The notes: generated by a model not told the origin, from the sequence alone. Positions 1 to 11,333 are shown, numbered from the stretch's first letter. The stretch is 64,000 bases of DNA from Mesorhabditis belari (GCA_958450365.1 CAUEEP010000925.1:620001-684000), one strand, 5' to 3'. A program made the numbers and translations.

Positions 1-846
1 AAGCTTTTCTAAAAGAAGATTTTCTCGTTTATTGTTATTTTGTTTTTCCTTTCACCTATTTTACCATAATAATAACTAAAATGTTCCGGTTTTTTGTAGA
101 ATTCTTAAGGTGACCAAGTATTCAATTTTAAGAATCTTTTGTGGTAAAATAGCTGAGAACGGCCGGATTGAAGTTGACTTATTTTTACATGGCATGTAAA
201 TCCGTGTTCCATCACTAAAGTTCTTCTTTCTTTCAAAATATACAGAGGAAACTTTAAAATAGTTAAGCCTTAAAGCTTCAGCAAATTTCATGTTTAAAAC
301 AATTAGAAAAACACTCCTTGGTGATGACTTTCGCGCCGACCTGCGGACAAATATCTCTAAGATAAGCGTTCTCTGAGTGAAAACTGCCTAAACGCCCACT
401 CTCTGGCATAGCTATCTTTGGTTTCTATTCTATCTATTTTAATGGTGAAATAGGTAAAGAGGAGTAAAGGGAAATTTCGTAGTTCAAACAACGAGTAAAA
501 TACTGCAAAAAAGCGAGCTAATTTGTAGAAATGCATTTCATGGTTGATTGAACCAAACAGAGCCGACTGTATGCCAGAGAGCGGGCGTTTAGGCAGTTTT
601 CACCCAGAGAACGCTTATTTTGGAGAAGTTTGTCCGGAGATATGGTAGTCCTAAGAATTCTACATAAACCATGCAAATTCTGGTTATTTTAGAGGTTATT
701 TTAAATAAATAACTAGAAGTAAATGGGAATTTGTGAAGTTGCATACTTCCAAACCGAATAGTTGAGTAAGTTTTCTTTTTTTTGGAATTTAAAACTTCTC
801 AAATATAATAACCTAGACAAATCAATTCATCTCTTCACTCCCTTTC
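1..846 (+). other. Spacer between a kinase (outside the window) and an orphan gene
   Basis: The first bases match the last codons of the PEK-like kinase copies ending at 15864 and 62187, so the window opens just at the 3' end of a kinase whose body lies to the left. The rest matches the spacers 14924-15863 and 61348-62186 (which read on the other strand), up to the orphan start codon at 847. It carries the inverted repeat listed at 345-635 and a recurring block at about 140-290. I see no credible gene; the 71-codon minus ORF here is a translation of that recurring block. Confidence 0.6.
345..635. repeat. MITE-like inverted repeat in module spacer
   Basis: Two arms of about 66 bases (345-410 and 570-635) are imperfect reverse complements. 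They contain GGACAAATATCTC and CTGCCTAAACGCC on the left and the matching GGCGTTTAGGCAG on the right, around a spacer of about 160 bases. The same structure occurs at about 61553-61855, and one arm at about 15360-15440, always between the kinase and the orphan gene. No coding capacity. A small non-autonomous DNA element that predates module duplication is the simplest reading. Confidence 0.65.
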
Positions 847-921
847 ATGCCTACAGATGATCAAAACCAAAAAGAATTGATGAAACCAATTGGATTTGAT
901 GATAGAACAGAATGTGTTGGG
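847..921 (+). pseudogene. Orphan-family N-terminal fragment
   Basis: The ATG at 847 begins a reading frame that matches the first 25 or so residues of the full-length orphan protein at 59854-61347 (MPT, then NQKEL, then KPIGFDD). Similarity stops at about 921, where unrelated sequence with repeated GGGTTAGGTGTTTTG begins. Only about 5 percent of the gene remains, so it cannot make the family protein. Confidence 0.75.
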
Positions 922-1240
922 TTAGGTGTTTTGTTTTTTGGGTTAGGTGTTTTGCGCTTCAAGAACAAAATATGATTTTGTGTACATTTTGTTGTGAGTT
1001 TTTGTGAAAACCCCCTCTTTGGGTCCAGATCGGTCTGTAGCGCCTTGGGCTCGGCCACACGCATAAGGGAAAAAACTACTGTTTTGTTCTTCCGCGCCAG
1101 CGCAAAAGCCTGCATTTTATTGCGCCTTTTGAGCTTCAATAACAAAATATTATTGTGTGTTCATTTTGCTGTGAGTTAGGTAAGTAAGGTTTATAGTGTA
1201 GCCAGGATAAGCTAAGTTCGAACATTTTCTCCTTTTTAAA
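922..1240. repeat. Non-coding stretch with a diverged direct repeat
   Basis: Two similar segments, at about 950-1003 and 1118-1180, share the pattern of a TTGCGC start, AACAAAATAT and a CATTTTG.TGTGAGTT end. They flank a GC-richer patch (1018-1100). The overlapping ORFs on both strands look like chance reading of this repeat. No gene seen. Confidence 0.4.
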
Positions 1241-1409
1241 TCACAAACTACAATCGACGTAAAACACGGCGCAAAATAGAATACAGTTGTTGAGTCAGTA
1301 AACCAAATGCACAAGATTCAATTTGTGACTCTCCATAAAAACTTAACTCGGTTAAACTTTTTCCTTGTTCGTCTACAAAATAATATTCTGTGCATTTGAC
1401 TAACTTAGG

Positions 1410-1660
1410 TTTATTGTTAGCAGAATTCCTATAGCCCTTTGGGACTAAAGTTAAATTCAAGAAAAAAAAGAAAGAGATATGACATCCCTTTCTTGCGAAA
1501 GTTTTACCCCTCACCTCCTAGCTGATTTTCAAATTCTCCTTTCATCTCCTCTTTTATATTTTATATTATTAGTTTTTTAGGTTAAAGCCCTTATCCAGAG
1601 AAAACGAAAACAACATTTGTTCAACGAATGGGCAAGGAGCATATGGAGAAGGTATGAATT
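1410..1660 (+). promoter_or_regulatory. Conserved kinase leader plus remnant of PEK-like exon 1
   Basis: The stretch matches leaders upstream of kinases at 11417-11830, 17064-17480, 44240-44560, 53690-53790 and 63388-63640: GAAAGAGATATGACATCCC, a pyrimidine-rich tract, TATATTTTATATTATTAG, and a TTTTTTAG acceptor at about 1570-1580. It is followed by a degraded glycine-loop exon of the PEK-like kinase (GQGAYGEG in one frame, 1630-1652). Here the leader drives or once drove the MAPK-like gene starting near 1739. Outron and trans-splice function is inferred from the acceptor and the ATG soon after. Confidence 0.5.
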
Positions 1661-1738
1661 GAACGATCTTGCTTTTTCGATCAGGGGATTTTGTGGGGAA
1701 GAAAGTGCGAACCGATGGGTTTGTCACGAAAGAAAAGC

Positions 1739-3865
1739 ATGGAACACGAAAAACCTTGTTTTTATTTTAAACTGGATTTTGTATTTTTTGACGAACGCAT
1801 ATTTAGCGTATGTCGCTGTGGGGCTGTGGCGAATAATTCACAGACGGTGAATATCTGTTGGATTGAAGAAAACAATGAAATGACCACAATTACAGCACAA
1901 ATCCCGCTTGAATATTCACCGGATCAAGTTTGTTCTATAGTTCGAAGATGTTTAAAATTTTCTAAAAGTTAAAAGAAAGGTTGCATAACTAAACATTGAT
2001 GATGCAAGTCAAAGTTTTCAGCAAGATTCCGATCATCGAAAAGAGCAAATTCCGCCAACGGCTTTCCATATAATTGGAGCAGGTTCACAAGCAATTGTTG
2101 TGTGAGTATATTTGAAAGTACAGAAAACAACAATATTTTTGGTTAAAACTAATTCTTAATGGTCTTTTAAAGTGGCATTGTGATGTCTCAAAGGAAAAAA
2201 TCCCATTCAGAGCTGGTGTCTTTCGGAAAGATGGAGAAAGGGGAAAAGGTGAAAAAGTGGCGATGAAAAGGTTTGTAATGTGACATCAAAGAAAAAATGT
2301 TTCTCGATATGAGATATAAGTTTTCAGCTTTTATAAATTAAAAACCCGTTTAGATATGATATCGTTTCTCTTACAACCCAAACACATAGCACTTTTACCC
2401 CTACCCAATTGCTGCAAGAAATACAGAACACTCAATATCTTATTCACCCAAATGTGAGTATATGTATAATATTCTAATCTTTTTTCTTATTATAGCAAAT
2501 TGTTATTTTAGATTGTCACTATGATGGACTCATTTTACGAAGAAGGATTGAATCGATCACTCAAATTTGTTTGGATCATAACAGAACGAATGGATCAGAC
2601 GCTTGATGTTTATTTTGAGTCAGTATTTAGATTTTGATCTAAGAATAAGCTTTTTGAAAAAACTGAAGAGTTCAACTTTTTAGGCACCTTCAAACAGGGA
2701 ATAAATTGCGTGATCATCGAAATGTTTCGGCTCTTTTTGTTCAAATGTTTCGTGCACTCGATTTTCTTTATCAGAGAGGAGTCATGCATCGAGTAAGAAA
2801 GCAAAATGGACACATAAAAACTATGTAATATCAGAATTTTAAAAATTAAGATTTTAAATGTAACTTTATCTTTAGGATGTAAGGCCAGAGAACATCGGAA
2901 TGAAAAATGAAAGATTTGTGATCAAATTGCTCGATTTGGAAGGGTGCGGGTGAGAGAAATTTCAGAGTTAAGAATTACTTTATTAGATTTTGAAGTAAAT
3001 CGTGTTTTGAAATGTTTTAATCAATAACAATGATTGTGTAATACAAGAGTTTTAGCCAAATAAACGCTCAATTGGATCATACTCGATTTGTTCCTACTCC
3101 ACGAATCTATCAACCTTTGGAAGTGATTCTTGAGAGAAAATACGATTGTGGAGGTAAAATCAATTTAAACTGAAGAATTATAGCTGTTTAAATTTGTAAA
3201 GCACTGGCCTTTCAGTTGATATTTGGGCGATGGGTCTTGTCGGAATGGAAATGCTTGGATGTAAATTGATGAAGCCACCATTAGTTGATGGGGTAAGCTG
3301 CAATTCAATAATCCAACTGCAATTTAAACTTTCAGCCTCCCACTGAATTAGTCAAACAACGAATTCTCGATGTGATCGGACTTCCAAATACGAAGTATCA
3401 AGACATGTATGAGATACTTAAAAAGTCAATATATCTTCACATTCAGCTTTCAAAATTGTTTATCATTGGAAAGGCCGAGACCGGGAAGATTGGAGGCAGA
3501 AATTGATACGGCACTTGATCGAATGGAATCCGATAGAAATTCAAGTCTAACAAGTGAATATTTAGAATAATTTTTGACTTTTTAACGGAATACTCTTTTG
3601 ATATACAGATTTAGAAGCAAACCTAAAAGATCTCTTGCTCAAACTCCTTGATGTGAACCCGCAATCAAGACCGAGAGCATATGAATGCTTGGAACATCCA
3701 TATCTTCTAAAAATGAATGTAAGTTTGTAAAAAGTATGGTTTCAATGTATAATATTAAACTAGAATTTGTTTCAATTTTATCCCAATTTTTAGCAAAGTC
3801 TTGAACCGAACCTGTTCCCACAGAAGACATTCAAAACAGCAACACTCGCGATGAAGGAATTTTAA
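1739..3865 (+). CDS. MAPK-like kinase 1, probable pseudokinase
   Basis: This multi-exon gene reads through as a CMGC/MAPK-like kinase domain. First exon 1739-1927 ends in EYSPDQ at a GTTTGT donor. Later exons give a weak glycine loop (IGAGSQAIV), the ATP lysine (VAMKRF), HLQTGNKLRDH, the catalytic loop HRDVRPENIG split by an intron between R and D, LLDLEG where DFG is expected, a PLEVI segment in place of APE, VDIWAMGLVGMEMLG, and a C-terminal LLDVNPQSRPRAYECLEHPYL. The stop is at 3863-3865. Lys of HRDxKPEN is Arg and the magnesium-binding DFG is DLE, so catalysis is doubtful although the HRD Asp remains. Splice sites keep frame throughout by eye. The start codon is uncertain. It shares intron positions with the copies at 4440 and 7263-9420. 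Confidence 0.7.
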
Positions 3866-4439
3866 AGCAAATGCTTTTGAATTTCTCAAGATTAGTGTAA
3901 TAATTTTGGATTACTAAATTTTATTGATATCAATGACCTTTATCCAATGTTATGGGACATAAATATTTATCCAATGTTAGCTAACAAAATATTTATTTGT
4001 TAGTCGTTGATCTCTTTGTTGATGAAACAACTCCATTTTTAGGTTATGAGATTTGAATTCTCTAATTTCTCCAGGTTTGATTTGATTTAACCAATCAATT
4101 TCTTATCATTTTTCGTCAGGTTGAGGTGTGCATTTGTTTGTGCAACAAAAACCCCCTTTCTTTTACTGAAAGGCATATAGCCATTTTGCCAATTTAGGGT
4201 TTCCCTAAAATCATTTTTTCTGAAGCACTGCAGATCCTTATTTGAAAGAATTGTTTTCCTAGTCTTTTCAATTTTCTTACAACATAAAAATAATTTTATT
4301 GAGTAATAAGTTTCAAAAGAAAACATGCAAAAAATGATAGTTCATTCTAGCCAATTTTATCTTTGATCAAAGGGTTGATCCGGTCCAAGTTGCACTTTTA
4401 ACTATATTCTAACTCTTGACTATGGTTTGTCAATGGTTA
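3866..4439. other. Intergenic, no gene seen
   Basis: AT-rich sequence between two MAPK-like kinase copies. A 79-codon minus ORF (4087-4326) has no recognisable motif or splice context. It may simply be the 3' flank of the upstream kinase. Confidence 0.4.
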
Positions 4440-5832
4440 TACTCGCCTCAGAAGAGAAATTCAAATTTCTCGTTTCAATCGACATGAGAATGTAAGAGAT
4501 TTTAGTTGTTTCGGACATAAAGTCGACATTTTGAAAGTTTTCTTTTCGGATTGTCAAACATTACGAAGCTTTTGTGGAAAAGCCCGAAAATCCAACACAC
4601 ATCTGGCTTATCACCGAAAGAATGGATCACACTTTGGAATTATATTTCAAGTAATTTCGGATGGAGATTCTTGGTTAATTAGTCATTTTCAACATCAGAG
4701 ATTTTTGTCACAAGGATGGTACATCAGATCCAGTAAAGAGAGTTCTTCGTATTATTGGAGCACTTCTCACTCAATTACTTCGGGCTCTTGACTATATTCA
4801 TTAACGTGGAATCATGCACAGGGTAAGACAAGTCTGATTGCAGATTAAAATCCTGTTTCCTGATCACAGGCTTTAAGATTTCCTTACCAATACTGTTTTC
4901 AGGATCTCACTCCCCGAAACATTGGAATAAATCAAAAGGAGTTCGAGATCAAACTTCTCGATTTTGGACTTGCCAGGTATTCAAATTTATCTCTTCCATA
5001 AATAGCTACTCTCCGAAACATTGGAATAAACCAGAAAAATGCTGAAATCACCTTCTGAATTTTATATTGGCCAGATAAGTTCATTGAGTAAAACCGAAAT
5101 AAAAACTATTAGGGAAACACGCCGTCAACTCGATAAGACAGGAACCGATATTCGAGCCGTAGCTCTTGTGATACTTGAGTTGTTGGGAGTGCAACAGTTG
5201 CTGACCACGGGATCTGATCAGGTATTTACAGATAAAAATAATTTAAGGCAAACTTCACTCAGAAGTTAAATGTACCTATTTTCCTGATTTCAAACCCAAG
5301 TTTCAGATTCCAAGCCATGCTGTGACAAAGCTGATCGCCTCTTTATCCAAAGTCGCCAAAGATAAAGAAGCTTCAATGTATGGTTTCTAAAACAAAATCA
5401 AATCTACCAAAGCATAAATCAGTTTCATCAGAAAATCTAGTTTGAGGCAATTAACCAACGAGAATTTGAATGAATTTGAAGTAACCTGGCGAATAAAAGT
5501 CGAATCTCGTTTGGATCCGGATACCGGTATACTAAAAAGTCAGACAAATTAATGATACTTTTGCAGAAGGTATGCAATTTAGGAGATGATTTCAAAGATC
5601 TGCTTAAAAAGATGCAACACTTTAATTCAAAGCGAGGACCGAGTGCGGTTGAATGCCTCAATCACGGCTTTTTAAAGGCCTTAAATGTGAGTTAGAGATG
5701 AAATGAATAACGCAAATAAAATGAAATCATCATCATCACGTGTCATGCATTGTTTTTTTATCACATTGTTTAGCTAAAATATGAACCAAAGAAGAATGAG
5801 TATCAAGAAACGCCAAAATCAACTCGATCGTG
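4440..5832 (+). pseudogene. MAPK-like kinase 2, broken copy
   Basis: Exons parallel the genes at 1739 and 7263-9420, but the 5' third (glycine loop and ATP lysine) is missing. Readable pieces are a CLRREIQ-like alphaC helix, ITERMDHTLELYF (frameshifted), a stop codon where the sister copy reads IHQRGIMHR (CAT TAA CGT at about 4799), DLTPRNIG, an intact LLDFGLAR at about 4958-4980, then a jump to DKTGTDIRAVALVILELLG. The APE-containing activation segment is lost. The tail reads LGDDFKDLLKKM and ends at 5832. One stop, at least one frameshift and two deletions make it a pseudogene. It is inverted relative to 7263-8880. Confidence 0.7.
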
Positions 5833-7262
5833 AATTTTTTCTCCAAGAGGCTGGCAATCAATCACTTTTTGGCTATCAACCGGCTTCAAGAACTCGAAGC
5901 TCTCAAAATCCATTTTTTGCCTCGCTTACGATTCCTGATTTTTATCTCATGTCTTGAATAAAATATGAATATATAAAGTAGAAACTGTCACACCCATTTA
6001 GAAAACAATTTCGTAGAAAAAGCATATAAGTATGCTATTTTGATGGGTCAGCTTCAAAGCCTTATCACCAGAAATAATTATGATCCAAATTCTCAGATGA
6101 AATATGTGTTTCAAGGGTACTTATTAAAGAGAAAAGATTTATTGACAATTGTTAGATTTTTAGAGAATAGAATCACATTATGTATTGCTAGAACAAGTAA
6201 GAGAGGACAAACCGAAAAGCATTACTTATTGTCAGTGGAAAGAAAAGCGGTACCTGTGACATTTCCGTTGAAATAGGTGCATACATATCTGGAGGTCTAA
6301 GAAGAGCAAACAGGAATAGAACGTGTCCCAACTGGGTGTCCAACCCAGGAAGATTTGCAAGATTTCATTTTGCAATCATATACAATGTGGAGAGTTTTAC
6401 GGTTGATAAAATCGGCTGTAGAAATCTTTTTCAAATCATGCCAAACAGAAAAACTGTTCCTGTTCTGCTTTGTCTCTTGCCTTTTATCAACCTATGAAAT
6501 GTACCAATCGTGTGACTCATGCAAAATATATAAATCATAATGACTATCTGGATATACATAGAGATCATATGAAAATATATAAATCCTATCCGAAGATAGT
6601 GTCCAGTAACAACCTTTGCCACAAAAATCTCCCTTGACACAAGAGATTGAAAAATCATTTAGTTTCATTGAACGTTAGAATGGAGCTTTCTATATAAGAT
6701 AAGCCGAAAAAGCCGGCCTGTAGAAAAAGAGAAAGGAAAGGGCAAAAAACTTTAAAGGACTAACCATGTTTAGAATTTTTGTTTTTATCTTTTTTTGGGT
6801 AAAAGTGAAAACTTTGGTTGATTCTCTCACACAGAAGAATGATAGAATTGGGAATAACCAGGTAAGACAGATGTGACTTGGAATATTTTTGAATCATTCC
6901 AACTTATTCAAGCTCAAATCTGGCACAAGAGATTACAATTAAAAGCAATATTTACAACCAAATAAAAAGGTAACCAGGTGACTGAGAGAAACAATTATTG
7001 AAAAAGAAATGACAGAAGATAAAAATCAGATCTGAGAATAATACCTTGAGTATAAAGATTGCAAAACAAGAGAATTATTGACTCAAAGCATTTATGACAC
7101 TAAATTGATTTGAGATTGACACCAAGAGTTATCTAGAGTTATTATTATAGTTACTAATTTGTTTTTTAAAAATGTTGCTATTTCATCGTCAGAGCGATGG
7201 ATTTCCCTTCCTCAGACAAGAAAAAAACGAATTACTCGAGAGGAATACCTTCTATTAATGCT
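5833..7262. other. Spacer between inverted kinase copies
   Basis: Positions 5833-5960 match in inverted form the last coding exon of the minus-strand copy (7263-7440). Between about 5960 and 7260 I recognise nothing. A 78-codon plus ORF at 6040-6276 has a plausible basic composition but no splice sites, motif or second copy in the window. The region also has GA-rich stretches near 6720. Confidence 0.4.
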
Positions 7263-9420
7263 TCAGTAGCAGCAATTGTAAGGCAGAAAATCAGAAACCG
7301 TGAGTGAGGCAAAAAATGGATCTTGAGAGCTTCGAGTTCTTGAATCCGGTTGATGACCAAAGATTAATTGATTGCTAGCCTCTTGGAGAACAAAGTCACG
7401 ATCGAGTTGATTCTTCTTTGCTTCATATTTTAGCTAAACAATGTGATAAAAAAAACAGTGCATGACACGTGATGATGATGATTTCTTTTTATTTGCGTTA
7501 TTCAGTTCATCTTTAACTCACTTGGGTTTGAAATCAGGAAAATAGGTACATTTAACTTCTGAGAGAAGTTTGCCTTAAATTATTTTTTTTCTGTAAATAC
7601 CTGATCAGATCCCGTGGTCAGCAGCTGTTGGAAATTTTTAGGGAATTTTTCCTAAAAAAATACTTTATTTTGAATTTTAAAAGTACTCACTGTAGTCCAT
7701 ATTTTCAAAAACTTAAAAGACTCACGTTCAAAATACGCAAAAACGGCTGAAGGAGACATTCATCGGCCCGGAAACCTTGTTGTAGATTTTGGTGAAGCAT
7801 CTTTTTAATTAAATCTTTAAAGTCCTCTCCTAAAATTTGAAATTGTAACAAGTTTCTATGCAAACAAATTTACTTCTTAATGGCCCGATATCTCTATCCA
7901 AACGTGGCTCGATTTTCTCCTCCCAAATACTGTCAACCGCGTTTTCCACTCCACGTTTTCGAATCTAAAAAGGTTAAAGTGAAGAGTAATTGAAATATGG
8001 CAGTTTGTTTTATTTTCAGTTTCACAAACCTTTTTTGTGATTTCTTCATCGTCTCCAGTTGGCATAAACAATTTCATTCCCAACATTTCAAGAGCAACTA
8101 AAGCTGCAGCCCAAATATCAACTCCTGTATTGTACTTGGTTCTCATGAAGACTTCAAGAGATCGGTAGATGTAAGGAGTATCAACATTTGTCGAGTGATC
8201 GAGTTCTGGATTTGTTTCTCTGAAATATTGGTAGTTATTTATGGAAGAGATAAATTCGAATACGTGGCAAGTCCAAAATTGAGAAATTTGATCTCGAACT
8301 CCTTTCGGTTTATTCCAATGCTTCGGGGAGTCACATCCTGAAAACAATATTGGTAAGGAAATCTTAAAGCTTGTGATCAGGAAACAGACTTTTTAATCTT
8401 TCTAATCTTATCTTACCCTGTGCATGATTCCACGTTGATGAATGTAATCAAGAGCTCGAAGTAATTGAGCGAGAAGTGCTCCAATATGGCGGAGATCTCT
8501 TTTCATCGGTTCTGATTTTTCGTCGTTACGACGGAGATGTCTAAAAGTTAACATTGTGAAAATTGAAAACTGAAAATTGTCTTAAACTCACTCAAAATAT
8601 TTCTCCAAATTGTGATCCATTCTTTCGGTGACAAGCCAGATGTGTGTTGGATTTTCGGGCTTTTCCACAAAAACATCATAAAATTCAACAATCTAGAGCC
8701 AAATTTTATACTTTGTATGCCTAAAATCTCTCACATTCTCATGTCGATTGGAACGAGAAATTTGAATTTCTCTTCTGAGGCAAGTACAACCATCAATTGT
8801 TTGATTCAATTGTTCAATCTTGTATCTGAATGTTTACTTATAAGTATTTTCATTATTCAATTTTTAAAAACCTCTTTGCAGCTACAGGTTTTCCATCTCG
8901 ATTCACAGCGGCACTAAAATAAATGTTATTCCTTGCCTTGAGTCGTGATTTTCTTCTAGACCAGTTTAAAAACTTACATAATATCGGCAAAATTTCCACT
9001 GGCGATCGCATGATAAACATGTTTGTCTTCACTGAGTTTCGGCGAACGATAGAAACGATCCTTCTAAAAATTGTTGCAACTATGATGAGACTGTGAAGAA
9101 TGAGTAAGTTTTTATATATTCTTATCATGATTTTACTTAAATAATACTAAGCACTTACCGTATCCGGTTTATATTCTTCGGGCAATTCAATGTCACCCAT
9201 CACTTCCTCGAAATCTGGTTTTCCATCTTTTGAGTTCGGTTTCACAAAAAGAGTCCTGGCTTTTACGAATCTATACCAATCGCGAATCGATTCACGAATC
9301 TCGACCAATCAATTCATACACTTGCCTCATTGCTTCATTCCCCATATAACGTTCAACAAATGTTGTTATTGTTTCTCTGGATGTTGTCGTTTTTTCCAGA
9401 TAAGGCTTTAACCTAAAGAA
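7263..9420 (-). CDS. MAPK-like kinase 3, probable pseudokinase
   Basis: This is the best preserved of the MAPK-like set on the minus strand. In order, exons encode IELPEEYKPDT, an atypical loop YHAIASGNFADIM, the ATP lysine (VAAKRF), CLRREIQISR, HIWLVTERMDHNLEKYFE, HIGALLAQLLRALDYIHQRG, HRDVTPRSIG, FLNFGLAT, DTPYIYRSLEVFM, VDIWAAALVALEMLG and LGEDFKDLIKKML. The last exon (about 7440-7263) ends DFLPYNCCY. Key changes: HRDxKPEN is HRDVTPRS (Lys to Thr, Asn to Ser) and DFG is NFG, so it is probably inactive. The upstream exon is fused, out of frame, to a remnant of PEK-like exon 1 (MGNEAMRQVYELIG, about 9360-9320), and I cannot fix the start. A piece of kinase 2 sequence lies in its last intron (7530-7640). 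Confidence 0.6.
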
Positions 9421-9545
9421 CTAATAATATAAAATATAAAAGAGAAGATGAAGTGAGAATTTGAAAATCAGCTAGGAGTTGAGGGGTAAGACCTTTGCAA
9501 GAAAGGATGCCATATCTCTTTCTTTTTTTTCTTGAAATTAACTTT
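9421..9545 (-). promoter_or_regulatory. Conserved kinase leader
   Basis: On the minus strand this matches the other leaders: AGAAAGAGATATGGCATCC, the pyrimidine tract, then TATATTTTATATTATTAG and a TTTAG acceptor just upstream of the kinase exon. It precedes a MAPK-like gene, as at 1410-1600, whereas the other copies precede PEK-like kinases. No TATA box or transcription start can be fixed from sequence alone. Confidence 0.5.
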
Positions 9546-9985
9546 AATCAAATGTACTGACCGTTGCGATCCTTCGAAGAAGCTAAAAAGCATCACCCGC
9601 AGTCGGCCTACGCAAGCGTCGAAAACTTGTACACCTGAAAATATTGTTCAAGCTCACAATACCGCTAATTTACTTCTCGAAATAATGACTGGAATGAAGA
9701 ACACAATTATTACTCCAATCACTGAGGTTATTCGACCCCTTTGTGCACTAGACGTGGGAAATCGGGGCGGGTCGGATCGGATCGGGTCCGGTCAAAAGTT
9801 CGCCCGACCCGAAAAAGTTGAATTTAAGGGTTGACCTGACCCACAGTTACAAGAGATTCAACCAGCAAAATCGGCATTTAAAAATAAACCAAAATCATGA
9901 AATTTGCATTTAAGTAAGTCATACGCTTCTGAGTTTCGTCAAATATCACAAATGCTTGGGTGCAAAGCCAAATTTCTCGCGCCTG
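9546..9985. other. Unassigned DNA with a GC-rich patch
   Basis: A 100-codon plus ORF (9532-9834) overlaps the leader and has no clear motif. Positions 9760-9800 hold GGGTCGGATCGGATCGGGTC-type low complexity, far richer in G and C than the surroundings. I cannot assign a gene. Confidence 0.35.
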
Positions 9986-9989
9986 CGAA

Positions 9990-10255
9990 GAGTTTAGCAA
10001 AAACTAAAAACGGATTCGAGATCCCCATGACCGACCTTATAAGATGGAATTGGTCTCGAATCAAAAGGCAGGCTCAGTACCTTTCCCTTGTTAGATAACG
10101 CCTTGCTCACGGGAACACACTAACTCTATTCTCTTAAGGATAGCATCAAGAGGAAGTCAGGTTCTTTTCATAGGCTTGTCGATTTCGGTAAGGTTTTCAC
10201 GTGACTTGTTTATAACTTTAGGCTCTTCGGGATACAATAGAGATCCTTTTCGAAC
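9990..10255 (+). repeat. Dispersed repeat, copy 1
   Basis: This stretch is strongly similar in the same orientation to 57560-57830. Both contain AACGGATTCGAGATCCCCAT, GATAACGCCTTGCT, ACGGGAACACACT and CGGGATACAATAGAGATCCT. Neither copy has a convincing ORF. The second copy abuts the TA target of the DD37D transposon at 57836. Class unknown. Confidence 0.7.
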
Positions 10256-10789
10256 GAGTTTTTTAATGTTAGAATAGAGTTTTGTGTCATTGTATTAACA
10301 ATTATTGCACAAATTTTCAAGTCTCAGGACTAGATTCAGATTTAGATCAGTCAGAAATTGGATCAATACCTTTTAAACCATATCTTTTTAAACTCTTTAA
10401 AGCAAAGCCAAATCTAGACCTGATCTAACCCCTGACGATCTAACTGGATTGGAGCCATTTGTCAACTATGAGACCTTATCAGTGAAACAAAGAAATGTGT
10501 GACTTTGTTTCTTGATTAGTTCTATTTATCCGGTTTAATTGCCCACTTGCTGCACAACTCACCCTTCTAGCCGACAGTCTGCTTCCCCTCCTCGATTCGA
10601 TTGCCATCAATTCCCTCTCATTGTCTCTCATTTCCCTTTCCCAATCGCTTCTCTCATCCCCTTTTTCTACTCGACTTCTTTTCCGAATCACAACCGATCC
10701 CCCATTCGTATCGATTGGAATTCCCTGGAATAGCTGATTTTGGTTTAGTTATCTAATTGTAGTCTTCATGTAATCTTTCTGTAATCTTT
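10256..10789. other. Pyrimidine-rich non-coding stretch
   Basis: Positions 10550-10700 are pyrimidine-rich on the plus strand, so short overlapping ORFs appear on both strands (an Arg/Glu-rich one on minus, a Ser/Pro-rich one on plus). These compositions follow the base bias. No splice structure or motif supports a gene. Confidence 0.4.
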
Positions 10790-11030
10790 CACTCAGCGAA
10801 ATCGGTTCAATTACCCAATCAGCTCAAAAAATTCAGCTTGATTGGGTTATATCGCTTTTCTGTGACTGTAACCGTAGCCCGGTGACACAGCATTCGTTTC
10901 GGGAGCGAGGCCTCACAAGTTCGAACGACGCTTTTGATTTTTGCTTTGCTTTTTGTAAAAGTATAAAAAACTTTATAGAAGTGTGATGACAAGAATTACG
11001 TTGTGCGTGCACAAAGAACACTAGTCAGCA
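10790..11030. repeat. SINE-like fragment
   Basis: The segment near 10790-10860 (CACTCAGCGAAATCGG, then ACCCAATCAGCTCAAAAA) recurs at about 40020-40085, downstream of a clearer tRNA-like head at 39930. Positions 10905-10930 contain AAGTTCGAACGA, a weak B-box-like motif. A degraded tRNA-derived SINE is likely. The boundaries are approximate. Confidence 0.4.
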
Positions 11031-11239
11031 TTTTTAAAAATTTCCAGCATTACAGGTTTTCCCCTCCATCTATTTCGCGACCGCGTTCAAAGGCGTCAAT
11101 AGAATCAAGCAATCTAATTGATCTTGTTTCTCATGAAAAATGGGGGAAAGAATTCTGGTAAGTAAACATATAGGCTAAAAATGTCTCTCTGCTAGATATA
11201 GGGTGGCTAGTAAATATTGTCGTTTGCTAGAACTAGATA

Positions 11240-11333
11240 TACTGTTTCGTTTCGCAGAGCTCAGTTCAGAGCTGAATCTTCAAGGATTAGCTGTTTAGTC
11301 TAGACACAACGGTTAGCTGGATAGATAAATTGC
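11240..11333 (-). repeat. Fragment of long-inverted-repeat family
   Basis: The sequence matches the outer end of the arms at 44714 and 52970 and the segment near 36660: CAGAGCTCAGTTCAGAGCTG, GGATTAGCTGTTTA and CACAACGGTTAGCTG. It has the same orientation as the right-hand arm at 52.9 kb. It is truncated and has no coding capacity. Confidence 0.6.

Noticed and set aside
6040..6276. A 78-codon gene between the inverted kinase copies
   Set aside because: No motif, no splice sites, no second copy; only listed as a note in the spacer.
10479..10733. Arg/Glu-rich and Ser/Pro-rich ORFs on opposite strands
   Set aside because: Both follow from a pyrimidine-rich strand and have no splice or motif support.
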